This document shows, one piece after another, positions 26,812 through 36,365 of a DNA stretch of 64,000 nucleotides (position 1 is its first letter; every line of letters begins with the position of its first letter). The translations under genes and the position numbers were made by a program. This DNA is from Gammaproteobacteria bacterium (GTDB taxonomy: Bacteria > Pseudomonadota > Gammaproteobacteria > Pseudomonadales > Cellvibrionaceae). Location of the stretch: positions 310,001 through 374,000 of the forward strand of contig SEBU01000003.1 of the NCBI GenBank assembly GCA_004173475.1, written 5' to 3'. The notes below the pieces were generated by a model. That model was not told the DNA's origin. It was given only the letters and a program-made list of their open reading frames with translations, and ran no database searches.

Positions 26812-27972
26812 TCAGATTGACGCAATCCCATCTGCGTCTAACACCGGATTCTCGGCTACAGCTAACAAGCCTTTACCGATAACGTCATAACGCCAACCAA
26901 GTAAGCGTTCAGGTAAAGTAAAAACACCGCCTTTCATACCTGAGCGAACTATGGCTTCGTATTCTTTCTTGCGAATTAATATTTCTGGTGGAAGCTGAAG
27001 GACTTCAGCCGTGTCACGAACATATTTTTTTAACGCTTTCATTAAGGGCGCTTCTGCTGGAGCAAGCGGTGCATCAAGACGTGGCGGAAATTTCGCTGCG
27101 TCAGTATTCGCAGCCGAATGAATTATACCGAGCAATTTTTCCGAATCATTGCGCAAGGTTCGTGTAGGAATGTCTTCTATACGTTGCAAATGCGCAGCAT
27201 CCTTCGGTTGCTTTCTCGCCATTTCAAATAACGATGGCTCTTTTATTAGGCGGTTGCGCGGAATGTTTCGCGCGCGCGACTCAACTTCACGCCAGATACA
27301 AAGCTCTCGCAAGATCGCCAACTCAGATGGGCGTAGCTTCCAGGCAAATCCCACTTTTTGATAAGCATCTGAAAAATCATCTGGCTTACGCGCTGCGGCT
27401 ACCATATCTGCGCAGTCACTTTTTACCCACGTATAACGCTCGCTGGCTTTTAATATTTGTAAAAGTTTTCCGTACACAATTAACATGTGCGCAACATCGA
27501 GCGCAGCATATTTTATTTGCGACTCACTGAGCGGGCGCTGTAGCCAATCGGAGCGTGTTTCGTCTTTTGGTACATCAATATTCAATACCGCTTTAACCAA
27601 ACCAGCGTAACCGAGAGAGAACCCGAGCCCTGCAAAAGCTGCGGCAATTTGAGTATCGAAAATTGGCGAGGGGACTTCACCGAGAAGAGAGACGAAGACT
27701 TCGATGTCCTCAGAACAGGAGTGCAAAACTTTAACAACTTTTTCATCCACCATTAATTCACGCAGCGGAGAAAAATCAGTAATACTTAGAGGATCAACAA
27801 GATAACAAGTCTTGCCATCACCTAATTGAATTAAACCGGCAATAGGGAAAAAAGTATCCGTACGCATGAATTCTGTGTCAACGGCTACGGCCGCTTGGCC
27901 ACGCAAACGCGCGCACAGTTCGGCAAGCTCATTATCGTGCCCAATCCAGACAGGCTCAGTCGAGATGATCAT
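26812..27972 (-). CDS. rnd: Ribonuclease D
   Basis: 386-residue RNase D, a 3'-5' exoribonuclease of the DEDD family that trims tRNA and other small RNA 3' ends. Exo motif I is AVDTEFMRTDTFFP (D32, E34), motif II KVLHSCSEDIEVF and motif III YAALDVAHML with the DEDDy tyrosine. An HRDC domain (about 208-290, LRPSELAILRELCIWRE) is followed by a second HRDC-like region, as in E. coli RNase D. The start lies 3 bases downstream of the recR stop, so it belongs to the same transcript. The upstream linkage to recR is tighter than usual. Confidence 0.96.
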   Translation of the reverse strand: MIISTEPVWIGHDNELAELCARLRGQAAVAVDTEFMRTDTFFPIAGLIQLGDGKTCYLVDPLSITDFSPLRELMVDEKVVKVLHSCSEDIEVFVSLLGEVPSPIFDTQIAAAFAGLGFSLGYAGLVKAVLNIDVPKDETRSDWLQRPLSESQIKYAALDVAHMLIVYGKLLQILKASERYTWVKSDCADMVAAARKPDDFSDAYQKVGFAWKLRPSELAILRELCIWREVESRARNIPRNRLIKEPSLFEMARKQPKDAAHLQRIEDIPTRTLRNDSEKLLGIIHSAANTDAAKFPPRLDAPLAPAEAPLMKALKKYVRDTAEVLQLPPEILIRKKEYEAIVRSGMKGGVFTLPERLLGWRYDVIGKGLLAVAENPVLDADGIASI

Positions 27973-27975
27973 AAA

Positions 27976-28584
27976 TTAAAAACTTCTGCGACTGGAAAAT
28001 GCGTGAGCCAAGGTTCCGCCGTCGATGAACTCAAGTTCACCACCGAGCGGAACGCCATGTGCGATGCGAGATACCACGACATTTAAATTTTTCGCGCGCT
28101 CACTAATATAGTAAGCGGTAGCTTCGCCTTCAACCGTGGGATTGGTAGCGAGGATAATTTCCTTAATAGAGGTTTCACCTCGCTCATCGGGTTGTAACAA
28201 ATTAATTAATTGATCCACACCTATATCTTCAGGCCCAATTCCATCAATGGGAGATAAATGGCCAAGCAACACAAAATATTTGCCTTGATAGGTGCCGGAT
28301 TGTTCAATCGCCAACACATCGGCCGGTGTTTCAACCACACAAATAATCGAATCATCACGACGATTGTTATTGCAAATTCCGCAAAGGGATTGTTCCGTTA
28401 AAGTACGGCAACGTTTACAACGCCCCACGCCCTCTACCGCTTTGTGTAAACTCTGGGCCAATCGTTCAGCGCCTTCTCGATCGCGCTCCAGCAAATGCAA
28501 GGCCATACGTTGTGCAGATTTGGGGCCGACACCAGGTAAACAACGCAGTGAGGACATGAGCTCATCAATTAAAGGGCTGAACAT
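27976..28584 (-). CDS. recR: Recombination mediator RecR
   Basis: 202-residue RecR, which works with RecF and RecO to load RecA at single-strand gaps. It has a helix-hairpin-helix ([20 protein letters not shown]), a C4 zinc finger (CKRC ... CGIC, about 57-72), and a Toprim domain with [15 protein letters not shown] and [18 protein letters not shown] Walker B-like end ([20 protein letters not shown]) closes the protein. Length is normal. It follows ybaB and dnaX in the widely conserved order. Confidence 0.97.
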   Translation of the reverse strand: MFSPLIDELMSSLRCLPGVGPKSAQRMALHLLERDREGAERLAQSLHKAVEGVGRCKRCRTLTEQSLCGICNNNRRDDSIICVVETPADVLAIEQSGTYQGKYFVLLGHLSPIDGIGPEDIGVDQLINLLQPDERGETSIKEIILATNPTVEGEATAYYISERAKNLNVVVSRIAHGVPLGGELEFIDGGTLAHAFSSRRSF

Positions 28585-28641
28585 TAATTATCTATTTCTC
28601 AAAGGTGTAAATACTGATATCAACACAAGCTTAGCTCATCA

Positions 28642-28959
28642 TCAAAATGGCATTTTGAAATCGGCAGGCAATCCCATACCAGACGCCATTTTTGCCATGC
28701 GCTCGCGGTTTTGTGCTTCAACTTTTCGCACAGCATCATTAACGGCTGCTGCGAGCAAGTCTTCCAGCATTTCTTTATCTTCTTTCATCAAGCTGTCGTC
28801 GATGCTCACATGTTTTACATCGTGGCGGCCATTCATCACTACCGAAATCAACCCTGCACCCGCCTCTCCTTTTACTTCAAGGAGCGCGAGATCTTCTTGC
28901 ATTTTTTGCATGTTGCTCTGCATTTGTTGTGCTTGCTTCATTAAGTCGCCGATATTCAT
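28642..28959 (-). CDS. ybaB: YbaB/EbfC nucleoid-associated protein
   Basis: 105-residue YbaB/EbfC DNA-binding protein, a tweezer-shaped dimer. The start at ATG 28959 ([21 protein letters not shown]) matches the family; an upstream in-frame codon would overlap dnaX and is not supported. Conserved segments are [25 protein letters not shown] and [17 protein letters not shown], ending [15 protein letters not shown]. It is 13 bases after dnaX. Confidence 0.96.
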   Translation of the reverse strand: MNIGDLMKQAQQMQSNMQKMQEDLALLEVKGEAGAGLISVVMNGRHDVKHVSIDDSLMKEDKEMLEDLLAAAVNDAVRKVEAQNRERMAKMASGMGLPADFKMPF

Positions 28960-28972
28960 AGCTGCCTCTTGT

Positions 28973-30979
28973 CTAAATTGCTTGTATGGAATCTTCGCGC
29001 AAACTAGCGCCGAAATGCTCAATAAGTTGTTGCACTATGGGATCCGTTTTTATTGCTTCAACCGCATTTGCATAGCGTTCCTGCTGATGACGCTTGGCCA
29101 GTAACGCAGGTGTTTCACTAGTAATTTTTCCCACGCTAATTTTAGCGTGAACACGCTCTATAAAATAATTGCTAAGCAAGTCGGATAAACGCTGCTGATG
29201 GCCAGGATCGTAAAGCGTGCTGTTATTTTCATCGACAATAAATTGAAACTCATTGCCTGACCGTGCAATTAATTGGCAATTGGCGATTGTGCTTTGCAAA
29301 ATACCTGTTACGCCTAGGCCTAAATAAATGTCAGGCCAATCCTGCGGCTGCGCGTGCTCATAAGGAACCTTACGAATGGCAGTGTGAACAATCGGCTCAA
29401 CTGCTACCGTTTGTTCGACCACTTTAGGCTGTTGCTGAATTAATTGAGCCTGAGTTCCGCCGGTTTCGATAGTGGAAGGCTTTTCTGCCTCGCTAGACGT
29501 TTTATTCAGGGCCGCCCGGACTTCAGGCGTTTCAAACTTTTTTGGCTCAGGTACCTCGCCCTGAGGTGAGCCATAATCACCCGCTTCAAGATAGGCTGGA
29601 GCCGCAGCGTACTCGTCATATTCATCACCGTTCATATCTTGAGCATTGTCAAAAGGCCCATCGAACGGCGGTGTAACTTGGGGAGTTTGCGCAACTGCTG
29701 GAGAAACAACTGACTGAACAGGATTTGATGAAGTTTTAACAGCTGGGTGAGCAGCTGAAACTACTACCGGTTTCGATGATTCAAGTGATGCGACTTGCGG
29801 TGCCGGAGCAATCCTCGATTGCACAGATGACTGCTGAGCCGCTGAAGATACCGATTTGGTATTTGGCAAAGCCTGAGTCGGAACATCCATCACACCCTGC
29901 GGCTTAAAGGCCAACATGCGCAAAAGAACCATCTCAAACCCAGCGCGAGCATCAGGCGCTAAAGGTAAATCGCGACGGCCTAAAAGCGCAGTTTGGTAGA
30001 ACAGCTGGACATCTTCTGCAGGCATTTGCTGTGCGAGTTGCATAATGCGTTCTTTGTCACCGTGGCTATTATCAACCGCTTCAGGAAGTGCCTGCGCAAT
30101 AGCAATGCGATGTAACATCGACAGCATTTCAGCCAAGGCATTGGTGTAATCAGGCGCCTGCTCCGACATATTTTGCACAGCGCCTAATACCGCCTTGCCA
30201 TCCAGTGACGCTAATGCGGTCAGGATTTCATGGACTGATGCCTGATCCAAAGTACCCAGCATTGCCGCGACTTCGGCTTGAGTGATTTTGCCGGAACCAT
30301 AGGAAATCGATTGATCGGTAAGACTTAGTGCGTCGCGCATACTTCCATCGGCAGCACGCCCTAAAAGCCAAAGCGCACTTTCCTCAAATGGAATGACTTC
30401 TTGCTCAAGCACGAACTTTAGATGATTGACGATTCGCTCTGGCGTCATATTTTTGAGATTGAACTGCAAGCAGCGCGACAAAATTGTCATCGGAAGCTTT
30501 TGCGGATCAGTTGTAGCAAGTAAAAATTTTACGTGCGGCGGAGGTTCTTCCAAAGTTTTTAGCAGCGCATTAAAACTACTGTTGGAAAGCATATGAACTT
30601 CGTCGATCAAATAAACTTTATATCGACCACGGGTTGGCGCGTATTGCACGTTTTCCAGCAACTCGCGAGTGTCTTCGACCTTAGTGCGAGACGCCGCGTC
30701 AACTTCAATTAAATCCACGAAACGACCTTCAGCAATTTCGCGGCAGGCGGAGCAAGTACCACAAGGTTCTGAACTAACCCCAGTTTCACAGTTTAAACAT
30801 TTGGCAAGAATACGGGCGATAGTGGTTTTGCCGACGCCACGAGTTCCAGTGAAAAGATAAGCGTGGTGCAAACGATTATGGTCAAGCGCGTTAATCAACG
30901 CTTGTAATACGTGCTCCTGACCAACCATTTCACGAAAAATACGTGGACGCCATTTGCGCGCGAGAACTTGATAACTCAT
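28973..30979 (-). CDS. dnaX: DNA polymerase III tau subunit (with probable gamma by frameshift)
   Basis: 668-residue clamp-loader subunit. AAA+ domain 1 has Walker A GTRGVGKT (45-52), a zinc module with C64, C73, C76 and C79, Walker B LIDEVHML and sensor 1 LLATTDPQ; the SRC arginine finger is in ILSRCLQF. Domain 3 follows, then a long Pro/Ala/Gln-rich linker (about 365-535) and the tau-specific C-terminal domain that binds DnaB and polymerase alpha (from about 545, [12 protein letters not shown]). A perfect A AAA AAG slippery site at codons 480-481 predicts a 482-residue gamma form. The promoter is probably at 31032-31060. Confidence 0.97.
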   Translation of the reverse strand: MSYQVLARKWRPRIFREMVGQEHVLQALINALDHNRLHHAYLFTGTRGVGKTTIARILAKCLNCETGVSSEPCGTCSACREIAEGRFVDLIEVDAASRTKVEDTRELLENVQYAPTRGRYKVYLIDEVHMLSNSSFNALLKTLEEPPPHVKFLLATTDPQKLPMTILSRCLQFNLKNMTPERIVNHLKFVLEQEVIPFEESALWLLGRAADGSMRDALSLTDQSISYGSGKITQAEVAAMLGTLDQASVHEILTALASLDGKAVLGAVQNMSEQAPDYTNALAEMLSMLHRIAIAQALPEAVDNSHGDKERIMQLAQQMPAEDVQLFYQTALLGRRDLPLAPDARAGFEMVLLRMLAFKPQGVMDVPTQALPNTKSVSSAAQQSSVQSRIAPAPQVASLESSKPVVVSAAHPAVKTSSNPVQSVVSPAVAQTPQVTPPFDGPFDNAQDMNGDEYDEYAAAPAYLEAGDYGSPQGEVPEPKKFETPEVRAALNKTSSEAEKPSTIETGGTQAQLIQQQPKVVEQTVAVEPIVHTAIRKVPYEHAQPQDWPDIYLGLGVTGILQSTIANCQLIARSGNEFQFIVDENNSTLYDPGHQQRLSDLLSNYFIERVHAKISVGKITSETPALLAKRHQQERYANAVEAIKTDPIVQQLIEHFGASLREDSIQAI
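29532..29543 (-). promoter_or_regulatory. Programmed -1 frameshift site in dnaX
   Basis: In the coding strand the frame reads CCA AAA AAG TTT GAA, giving the heptamer A AAA AAG identical to the E. coli dnaX slippery site. A -1 slip yields GTT then TGA, so the protein ends one residue after the site. Upstream, AGGGCGAGG lies about 10-18 bases before it and could act as an internal Shine-Dalgarno stimulator. A short CGCC/GGCG stem is possible about 10 bases downstream. Confidence 0.8.
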
Positions 30980-31031
30980 GCCAATTGCTAACCCTGGAAA
31001 GAGCGAATGGGGATATCGCTAAATGGTCGCG

Positions 31032-31060
31032 ATTATAGCCCTACAGGGCGAAATAGACAC
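31032..31060 (-). promoter_or_regulatory. Probable sigma-70 promoter of dnaX
   Basis: A perfect -10 hexamer TATAAT is read on the minus strand at 31032-31037, preceded by a poor -35 (GTGTCT at 31055-31060, 17-base spacer). The -10 lies about 53 bases upstream of the dnaX start. Confidence 0.45.
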
Positions 31061-31140
31061 GCGAAAGATCGCTAGCCACTGAGGCTGAACCGGAAATTTA
31101 GCGAGAGGAAATTAGGAAAAAATCTTGAAATGGAGGCAAC

Positions 31141-31237
<97 letters not shown>

Positions 31238-31268
31238 ATCACCATTACAGCTTACAGCGATGCATTTT

Positions 31269-31298
31269 AATGCGCGCCTTTAGTAAGAGGCGCGCATT
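31269..31298. repeat. Perfect 11-bp palindrome overlapping the 4.5S RNA promoter
   Basis: AATGCGCGCCT (31269-31279) and AGGCGCGCATT (31288-31298) are exact complements with an 8-base spacer. The right arm overlaps the -10 box and the initially transcribed region of the ffs promoter. It may be an operator-like element or a hairpin in transcripts entering from upstream. Confidence 0.6.
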
Positions 31299-31324
31299 AT
31301 CAACAGTTTCAATTCGCATTGCAA
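31296..31324 (-). promoter_or_regulatory. Promoter of the 4.5S RNA gene
   Basis: On the minus strand TTGCAA (31319-31324), a 17-base spacer and GATAAT (31296-31301) are followed directly by the GC-rich discriminator GCGCGCC. A GC discriminator is typical of stable-RNA promoters under stringent control. The expected start is near 31289, giving about 50 bases of precursor 5' leader. Confidence 0.65.
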
Positions 31325-31361
31325 GACGCAAACAACTATTAAACTATCTGATGCCTGATGC

Positions 31362-32021
31362 TTATGACTGAGGTTGGATCGGAATTAATTTAATTTCTAC
31401 ACGACGATTCGCCTGACGACCTTCATCGCTCGCGTTACTCGCAATTGGATTGGCTGGACCGTAACCCGCTGAATCAATTCGTTGCGACGCAACGCCTTGC
31501 GCCTGCAAATAACTACGCACACTACTGGCACGTTCTTCGCTCAAGCGTTGATTGAGTGACAATGGACCGGTTGAGTCCGTATAACCACTTATGCGCACAT
31601 TGGTTTGATCGTAATCTTTTAACGCTTGCGCAACTGAATTGAGCACCGAATAGAAATCGGAACGAATATCTGATTTATTTACGGCGAACGTAATATTGCC
31701 AGGCATAATTAAATTTAAGTTATCGCCTTGGCGATCAACTTGCACGCCACTATCTTTTAGCTTTTCACGTAATTCTTTTTCTTGCTTATCCATGTAGTGA
31801 CCGACACCACCGCCAACAGCCGCACCCAACAATGCACCTGTAGCCGCGCCGCGACCGCGATCGCTTTTGCTGGAGGCTGCTGCGCCTATTACTGCGCCAG
31901 CAATTGCGCCTATACCAGCACCTGTGCCGGTTTTATTAGCTCTTTTTTCACCCGTTTGTGAATCAACAGTTGTACAACCAACCAAAGCAACTGCGGACAA
32001 AAACACAATTAATTTTTTCAT
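31362..32021 (-). CDS. OmpA-family lipoprotein with glycine-zipper domain (YiaD-like)
   Basis: 219-residue outer-membrane lipoprotein. The lipobox ALVGC gives lipidation at C16. A glycine zipper (about 30-78, GTGAGIGAIAGAVIGAAASS and GAATGALLGAAVGGGVGHYMD) is followed by a peptidoglycan-binding OmpA C-terminal domain. This shows ITFAVNKSDIRSDFYSVLNSVA, the signature NVRISGYTDSTGPLSLNQRLSEERASSVRSYL and GYGPANPIASNASDEGRQANRRVEI, including the Asp and Arg that bind diaminopimelate. It resembles E. coli YiaD and probably anchors the outer membrane to peptidoglycan. It appears monocistronic. Confidence 0.95.
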   Translation of the reverse strand: MKKLIVFLSAVALVGCTTVDSQTGEKRANKTGTGAGIGAIAGAVIGAAASSKSDRGRGAATGALLGAAVGGGVGHYMDKQEKELREKLKDSGVQVDRQGDNLNLIMPGNITFAVNKSDIRSDFYSVLNSVAQALKDYDQTNVRISGYTDSTGPLSLNQRLSEERASSVRSYLQAQGVASQRIDSAGYGPANPIASNASDEGRQANRRVEIKLIPIQPQS

Positions 32022-32289
32022 AAAACTTTTTCACCTCGTAATTATCAACGCAATTTCTTGAAGACTAACCATTCCAGGTATTTTCACAATATTGAAGTTT
32101 AAACGTTTAGGCTATGGATCCACTTACCGACACAACTTTGAACCTAATTTAGACTTAGCTTACGATAAAAAGGTTTCTTAACGGAACTGTAACTTCTTTA
32201 TAAAGCAGTTGGCATTACCGGAAGAGACTGCCAAAATGCGTTAAATTCAATCGTTGATCACGACACGTCACAATCAAGGCGAATCTGTT

Positions 32290-32817
32290 ATGTCTAGAAA
32301 ATCGTTTAATTCTTTCAGCAATACCTGCATTCTACTTTTGGCAGCGTTCATTGCAGGCTGTAAAAGCTACTCTGTAAGCCTAAACAATAATACGATTTAC
32401 ACTCCCTTACCGCTATTTAACGATTTCGCCATCGGCGATACGCATTTATCCGATTGCGTTGAACAAACCATCAACGATAAAAAAATTACCAAAGCTGAGG
32501 ATTTAAAACAACTTAACTGCAGCCACGCAGGTATTAGCTCACTTGCGGGTTTGGAAAAATTCTATCACTTGGAACAAATTAATCTTTCTGAAAATAATTT
32601 ACAGTCCATTTCAGCATTAAAAAATTTCAGCAAATTGGAAGTGCTCATCCTACGTAAAAATAACTTAACCAGCGCTGAACCATTGCTTGGAATGCTAGCC
32701 CTACGCGAGCTCGACGTCTCTGAAAATGTGAAACTGGCCTGCAATGATTTAAAGCAACTCGCAGCTAATACTAATAAAGACGATTTAAAATTGACATTAC
32801 CAGAACAGTGCAAATAA
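32290..32817 (+). CDS. Leucine-rich repeat lipoprotein
   Basis: 175-residue probable lipoprotein with a lipobox at AFIAGC (C24 counting from ATG 32290). The upstream in-frame codon at 32254 would add 12 residues in front of the signal peptide and was rejected; AAGGCGA lies just before the chosen ATG. Residues about 55-160 hold three to four leucine-rich repeats of the internalin-like LxxLxxLxxL type (HAGISSLAGLEKFYHLEQINLSENNLQSI, ALKNFSKLEVLILRKNNLTSAEPLLG). Such domains bind proteins. The partner is unknown. It is convergent with the PilZ gene. Confidence 0.85.
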   Translation: MSRKSFNSFSNTCILLLAAFIAGCKSYSVSLNNNTIYTPLPLFNDFAIGDTHLSDCVEQTINDKKITKAEDLKQLNCSHAGISSLAGLEKFYHLEQINLSENNLQSISALKNFSKLEVLILRKNNLTSAEPLLGMLALRELDVSENVKLACNDLKQLAANTNKDDLKLTLPEQCK

Positions 32818-32837
32818 GAACTGCATAAAAAAATAAA

Positions 32838-32878
32838 GGATCGTCTGAAAAAATAACTATTTATTTCTCAGACGATCC
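32838..32878 (-). terminator. Terminator downstream of the second PilZ gene
   Basis: Perfect 11-bp inverted repeat GGATCGTCTGA (32838-32848) and TCAGACGATCC (32868-32878). On the minus strand it is followed by TTTATTTTTTTA. It lies between the convergent LRR and PilZ genes and has the better U-tract for the PilZ transcript. Confidence 0.85.
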
Positions 32879-32914
32879 CTGGATTATTTCAGACTTAATT
32901 TTTTCGCACATTTA

Positions 32915-33181
32915 TTAACGTACGAACATTAAACCAATCGTATTTCTGAACTGGTGCATTACTTTCATACGCACTGGTTCGGCGTTAATTGGACCTATGG
33001 ATTTTTTAAACATCACCATAACTTCAGTACCCAAAGGTGGGCATGGCTGATTTTCGATTTGCACCTGCGCGCCACCATCTGAAACATCTTTTGCAAACCC
33101 AACAATCGTGCCAAAGCTGGGGTGGCTCATTTCCACTCGTACTGAGGTACTGGTTCGATCAAACAAACGTCTTTCTATCAC
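32915..33181 (-). CDS. Small PilZ-domain protein
   Basis: 88-residue single PilZ domain. Both c-di-GMP motifs are present: RxxxR in IERRLFDRTSTSV at the extreme N-terminus and DxSxxG in FAKDVSDGGAQVQIE. I chose GTG 33181 because AAGGAGATCACC precedes it; the upstream in-frame ATG at 33229 would put 16 unrelated residues before the motif. The protein is little more than the minimal fold, with no output domain, so it likely works by binding a partner. It lies between the LRR lipoprotein and purC, facing the same way as purC but separated by 96 bases. Confidence 0.88.
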   Translation of the reverse strand: MIERRLFDRTSTSVRVEMSHPSFGTIVGFAKDVSDGGAQVQIENQPCPPLGTEVMVMFKKSIGPINAEPVRMKVMHQFRNTIGLMFVR

Positions 33182-33277
33182 GGTGATCTCCTTAATTGTT
33201 ATGGCATTTATTGAGAGATCCAGGAGCACTTACGCTGCCCCCAGGAATTTCCTTACATGAACATCAATCATTTAAAC

Positions 33278-33988
33278 TTAAAACGTTAAACCTAAACGAT
33301 TACCAACTATTTCATAAGACTCTACAACGTTGCCCAGATTTTGGCGGAAACGATCTTTGTCTAATTTTTCACGCGTATCTTTATCCCACAGACGGCAACC
33401 ATCGGGAGAAAATTCATCGCCCAAAATAACCTCGCCTTTAAACAAACCAAATTCAACTTTGAAATCCACCAGCAACATATTTCCGCTGGCAAATAATTCT
33501 TTTAATACTGTATTGATTTTGAAGGTTAACTCTTTCATGCGTGCGAGTTGTTCGGAAGTCGCCCAACCAAAAGATTGCACGTGGGACTCATTTACCATTG
33601 GATCGCCCAACGCATCGTTCTTCAAAAATAATTCAAATGTCGGTGGATTTAATTCCAACCCTTCCTGCACTCCGAGACGACGAACGAGCGAGCCAGCAGC
33701 GAGGTTGCGAATCACGCACTCAACCGGAATCATCGCCATCTTTTTCACAAGCACTTCGTTATCCGATAACAATTTTTCGAAGTGAGTTGGAATGCCAGCA
33801 GCCTGCAACTTACCCATGATGAAGGCGTTGAATTTGTTGTTGACCATCCCTTTGCGATCCAGCTGCTCGATGCGTTTACCGTCAAATGCAGAGGTATCGT
33901 TACGGAAAACCATGATCACGCGATCTGGATCATCAGTTTTATAAACAGATTTGGCTTTGCCCGCGTAGAGCTCTTCGCGCTTTTCCAT
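33278..33988 (-). CDS. purC: Phosphoribosylaminoimidazole-succinocarboxamide synthase
   Basis: 236-residue SAICAR synthetase, step eight of purine synthesis, joining CAIR with aspartate using ATP. It is highly similar by eye to E. coli Pur[121 protein letters not shown] 33988 matches the family start; a GTG 12 bases upstream is less likely. It lies downstream of the metallo-beta-lactamase and bamC genes on the same strand, with a 94-base gap. Confidence 0.97.
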   Translation of the reverse strand: MEKREELYAGKAKSVYKTDDPDRVIMVFRNDTSAFDGKRIEQLDRKGMVNNKFNAFIMGKLQAAGIPTHFEKLLSDNEVLVKKMAMIPVECVIRNLAAGSLVRRLGVQEGLELNPPTFELFLKNDALGDPMVNESHVQSFGWATSEQLARMKELTFKINTVLKELFASGNMLLVDFKVEFGLFKGEVILGDEFSPDGCRLWDKDTREKLDKDRFRQNLGNVVESYEIVGNRLGLTF

Positions 33989-34094
33989 TGTTCTACTCAC
34001 TTAAGTTGAAATTAATTCTAGCCGACTATTGGGATAATGCTTAACTAGCGGTGAAATCCTTTAACCTGGTTATTAAATAACTGGGCTTGATAGA

Positions 34095-34901
34095 TTAAAC
34101 CACCGCAAGCCAGTCAAAACCTTGATCTTGACAGGCATACGTTACTTGTTTTACCGATTGGGTTACGGGGCCAAGGGTTGCGCGTGCAATCTCCAAAGAA
34201 TTGTTTTTCTGGCTAATATGCGCCACCACGAGATGCTGCAGCCGTTGAGTATCAATGCGCTGTAAAAAGCCTGCCGCTTGTTGATTACTTAAATGCCCCC
34301 ACTGGCCACCAACACGTTGCTTCAACGAATAGGGATATGGCCCGGACGCGAGCATAAAAGGGTCATGATTGGCTTCAAGTAAGATTGCGTCGCAGGCTTG
34401 ATAAGCCGCTTCAACGTGCGGCGTAATACTACCTAAATCCGTCAATATTCCCAAGCGCAGGCCGGCATATTCGACAACAAATTGTGCCGGCTCGCGGGCA
34501 TCATGAGGTACAGCTATCGGCCTGATAACAAGCCCGTTCAATTCGAAGGCAGTATAGGATTGTATGAGTTTTAATTCAGGTAGATCACCAAGGTCCCGAC
34601 TGTGCCAGGTACCCGGAGTCATATAGACCGGAAGCTTGTAGCGGCGCGCCAAAGGCGCTACACCTTTGATGTGATCGGAATGTTCATGGGTTACCAGAAT
34701 AGCGGTTAAATCGCGCGGGCTTTTACCAAGCCGCGCCAGACGAAGCTCGGTGTCCTTGATACTGAACCCGCAATCAATGAGAAGTGCGCCCTGCCCCCAT
34801 TCAACGAGAGTGGCGTTACCGCGACTCCCGCTTCCCAAAGACGCAAAACGCAGTGGCGCTTTGGGAGCGAAGAGATCAAGAGAAGTAAAAAGCTCGGGCA
34901 C
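34095..34901 (-). CDS. MBL-fold metallo-hydrolase (YycJ/WalJ-like)
   Basis: 268-residue metallo-beta-lactamase-fold hydrolase. The metal motif is VTHEHSDHIKGV; further ligands are the His in VPHDAREP, ILTDLGSITPH, LLEANHD and VVAHISQKNNS. It starts with RFASLGSGSRGNATLVEWG, the typical opening of the YycJ/WalJ group. These enzymes are 5'-3' exonuclease-like phosphodiesterases in some cases; the substrate here is not known. The GTG start follows the bamC stop with no gap, so they are co-translated. The order bamC-MBL-purC is the one seen in pseudomonads. Confidence 0.93.
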   Translation of the reverse strand: MPELFTSLDLFAPKAPLRFASLGSGSRGNATLVEWGQGALLIDCGFSIKDTELRLARLGKSPRDLTAILVTHEHSDHIKGVAPLARRYKLPVYMTPGTWHSRDLGDLPELKLIQSYTAFELNGLVIRPIAVPHDAREPAQFVVEYAGLRLGILTDLGSITPHVEAAYQACDAILLEANHDPFMLASGPYPYSLKQRVGGQWGHLSNQQAAGFLQRIDTQRLQHLVVAHISQKNNSLEIARATLGPVTQSVKQVTYACQDQGFDWLAVV

Positions 34902-36125
34902 TTATATCAAGTTCTTACGCAGTTTCGTAATCAGCTCACGCGCTTCTCGCGGTTTCAGACGTTTTCCGTAGGGGTCGCGCACACGAATTAAATAATCGCC
35001 CGGCTTTCCAGTAACCACGAAGATATATCCAGGCGCATCTTTGAGGGTTTTCTCGTCGTCACGTATTGAATAAGGCGCAGATTCAAATGCGTCACCCTGC
35101 AATATATTGGCCGCTATCTTTTCCAGGCTGTAAGGTGTGGTCGCAGGTTTCGGATTCAGACCAATATGCAACAATCGTTTAAACCAACCCGGCTTTGCAT
35201 CTTCTGGGTCTTGATAGAACACATAAAACAAACCTGAACTTGAGTCAGATTCAAACAACTGGAAACCATCGCGTTTCGCAGCGTATGCGATCGTCGCCAT
35301 AGTGCGGGTTTTGTCGAGCTTTAACGTCATGACTGGTTCGTTTTTATACATTCCCAAGGCAGCTTTAGCAGATGCGTTGGACCCTATGCCTTGCGCCAAA
35401 AGCGACGTACCGCTCTGGGTTTCATCACTGGCCAATGTTGCCGCAAGTTCGTCCATTAAAAACTTTTCGCGTTCCGGATTCATAGATTTTGCAGGCCAAT
35501 TCGGCTCTGCTGTCGGCTTGGTACTACCTGAAACATTAATGTGAGTGATATGAATTTCGCTGGTCTCAGGCTGTATCCCCTGATCAATTTGCAGACGATA
35601 TTTGTGTTGATTCTCCGAGTCAGTTTTAAACTGAAGCCAATCCGTTTCGATGATGCCCTGCTTAAAGTCAGCGCGAGCCACGCTCAGAGCATTGGTATTC
35701 AGAAAATTACGAATTCGTGGCCAGAGCTCGCCCGGTGCAGCGTTTACCAGAATCCAGGCGTTTTCACCAACCCGCTGAATCTTAACGTTGTCCTGCAACA
35801 TGTTTGCTGACAAAGGCATGGGACGTGGAACTTCGTACTCGGACGCGGTTGCGTCGTAACCAAAGTCCGCCGCGCTGATCGGTGGAATGGGATAAAGCTC
35901 GGTTAATGCTTCTTTATTAGTGCCTGCAGGTAAAACCAGAGGTGGTAGGCTATCCGCTTTCAAATAATCGTTTTCGCGATTGCGAAAAACGCCTTCGTCA
36001 CCAAACAACATTCCACAGCCGGAAAGGGAAACACTTAAACAAACCAAAAATCCGTAACCTACCATTTTTGATACAGCGAGTTTTGATACAGCAAGTCGCC
36101 TGGCTTTTGCAGTCATTAAATTCAT
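34902..36125 (-). CDS. bamC: Outer-membrane assembly lipoprotein BamC
   Basis: 407-residue BamC (NlpB), accessory lipoprotein of the BAM complex that inserts beta-barrels. The lipobox LSGC gives C37, followed by the unstructured segment that binds BamD (RNRENDYLKADSLPPLVLP). Two helix-grip domains follow at about 105-210 (NAWILVNAAPGELWPRIRNFLN, GIIETDW) and 275-405 (VMTLKLDKTRTMATIAYAAKRDGFQLFESDSSSGLFYVFY). The N-region contains an exact repeat of VSKLA/VSKM coded by a tandem 15-base unit, so the start may be M21 rather than M1. It is longer than E. coli BamC (344). It lacks the usual adjacent dapA; an MFS gene intervenes. Confidence 0.94.
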   Translation of the reverse strand: MNLMTAKARRLAVSKLAVSKMVGYGFLVCLSVSLSGCGMLFGDEGVFRNRENDYLKADSLPPLVLPAGTNKEALTELYPIPPISAADFGYDATASEYEVPRPMPLSANMLQDNVKIQRVGENAWILVNAAPGELWPRIRNFLNTNALSVARADFKQGIIETDWLQFKTDSENQHKYRLQIDQGIQPETSEIHITHINVSGSTKPTAEPNWPAKSMNPEREKFLMDELAATLASDETQSGTSLLAQGIGSNASAKAALGMYKNEPVMTLKLDKTRTMATIAYAAKRDGFQLFESDSSSGLFYVFYQDPEDAKPGWFKRLLHIGLNPKPATTPYSLEKIAANILQGDAFESAPYSIRDDEKTLKDAPGYIFVVTGKPGDYLIRVRDPYGKRLKPREARELITKLRKNLI

Positions 36126-36365
36126 GAAATCTCTCTTGAGGATAAACCGAATACTTCTGTGCCAGACATCTGACTCTTATGCTCGAACATACGACTAGAC
36201 AGGCCTGCTTCTAGACACGGCCTCACTTATAAAGTTCGGCCTGCTAAAAGTTCGGCCGACTATACTACCAAGCCGACCACGGTACACGCCAGCCAGCCCG
36301 ATTATTAGATTGGTACAAATGCCGCTTTAATCGGGTGGCTAGTGTATTAAATAGACACTGCAATT

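Noticed and set aside
28292-29104. 270-codon plus-strand frame across recR/ybaB/dnaX
   Set aside because: Opposite three well-supported genes and with Cys/Ser-rich, unconserved-looking composition.
33330-33785. 151-codon plus-strand frame inside purC
   Set aside because: Antisense to purC, no ribosome binding site, no recognisable motif.
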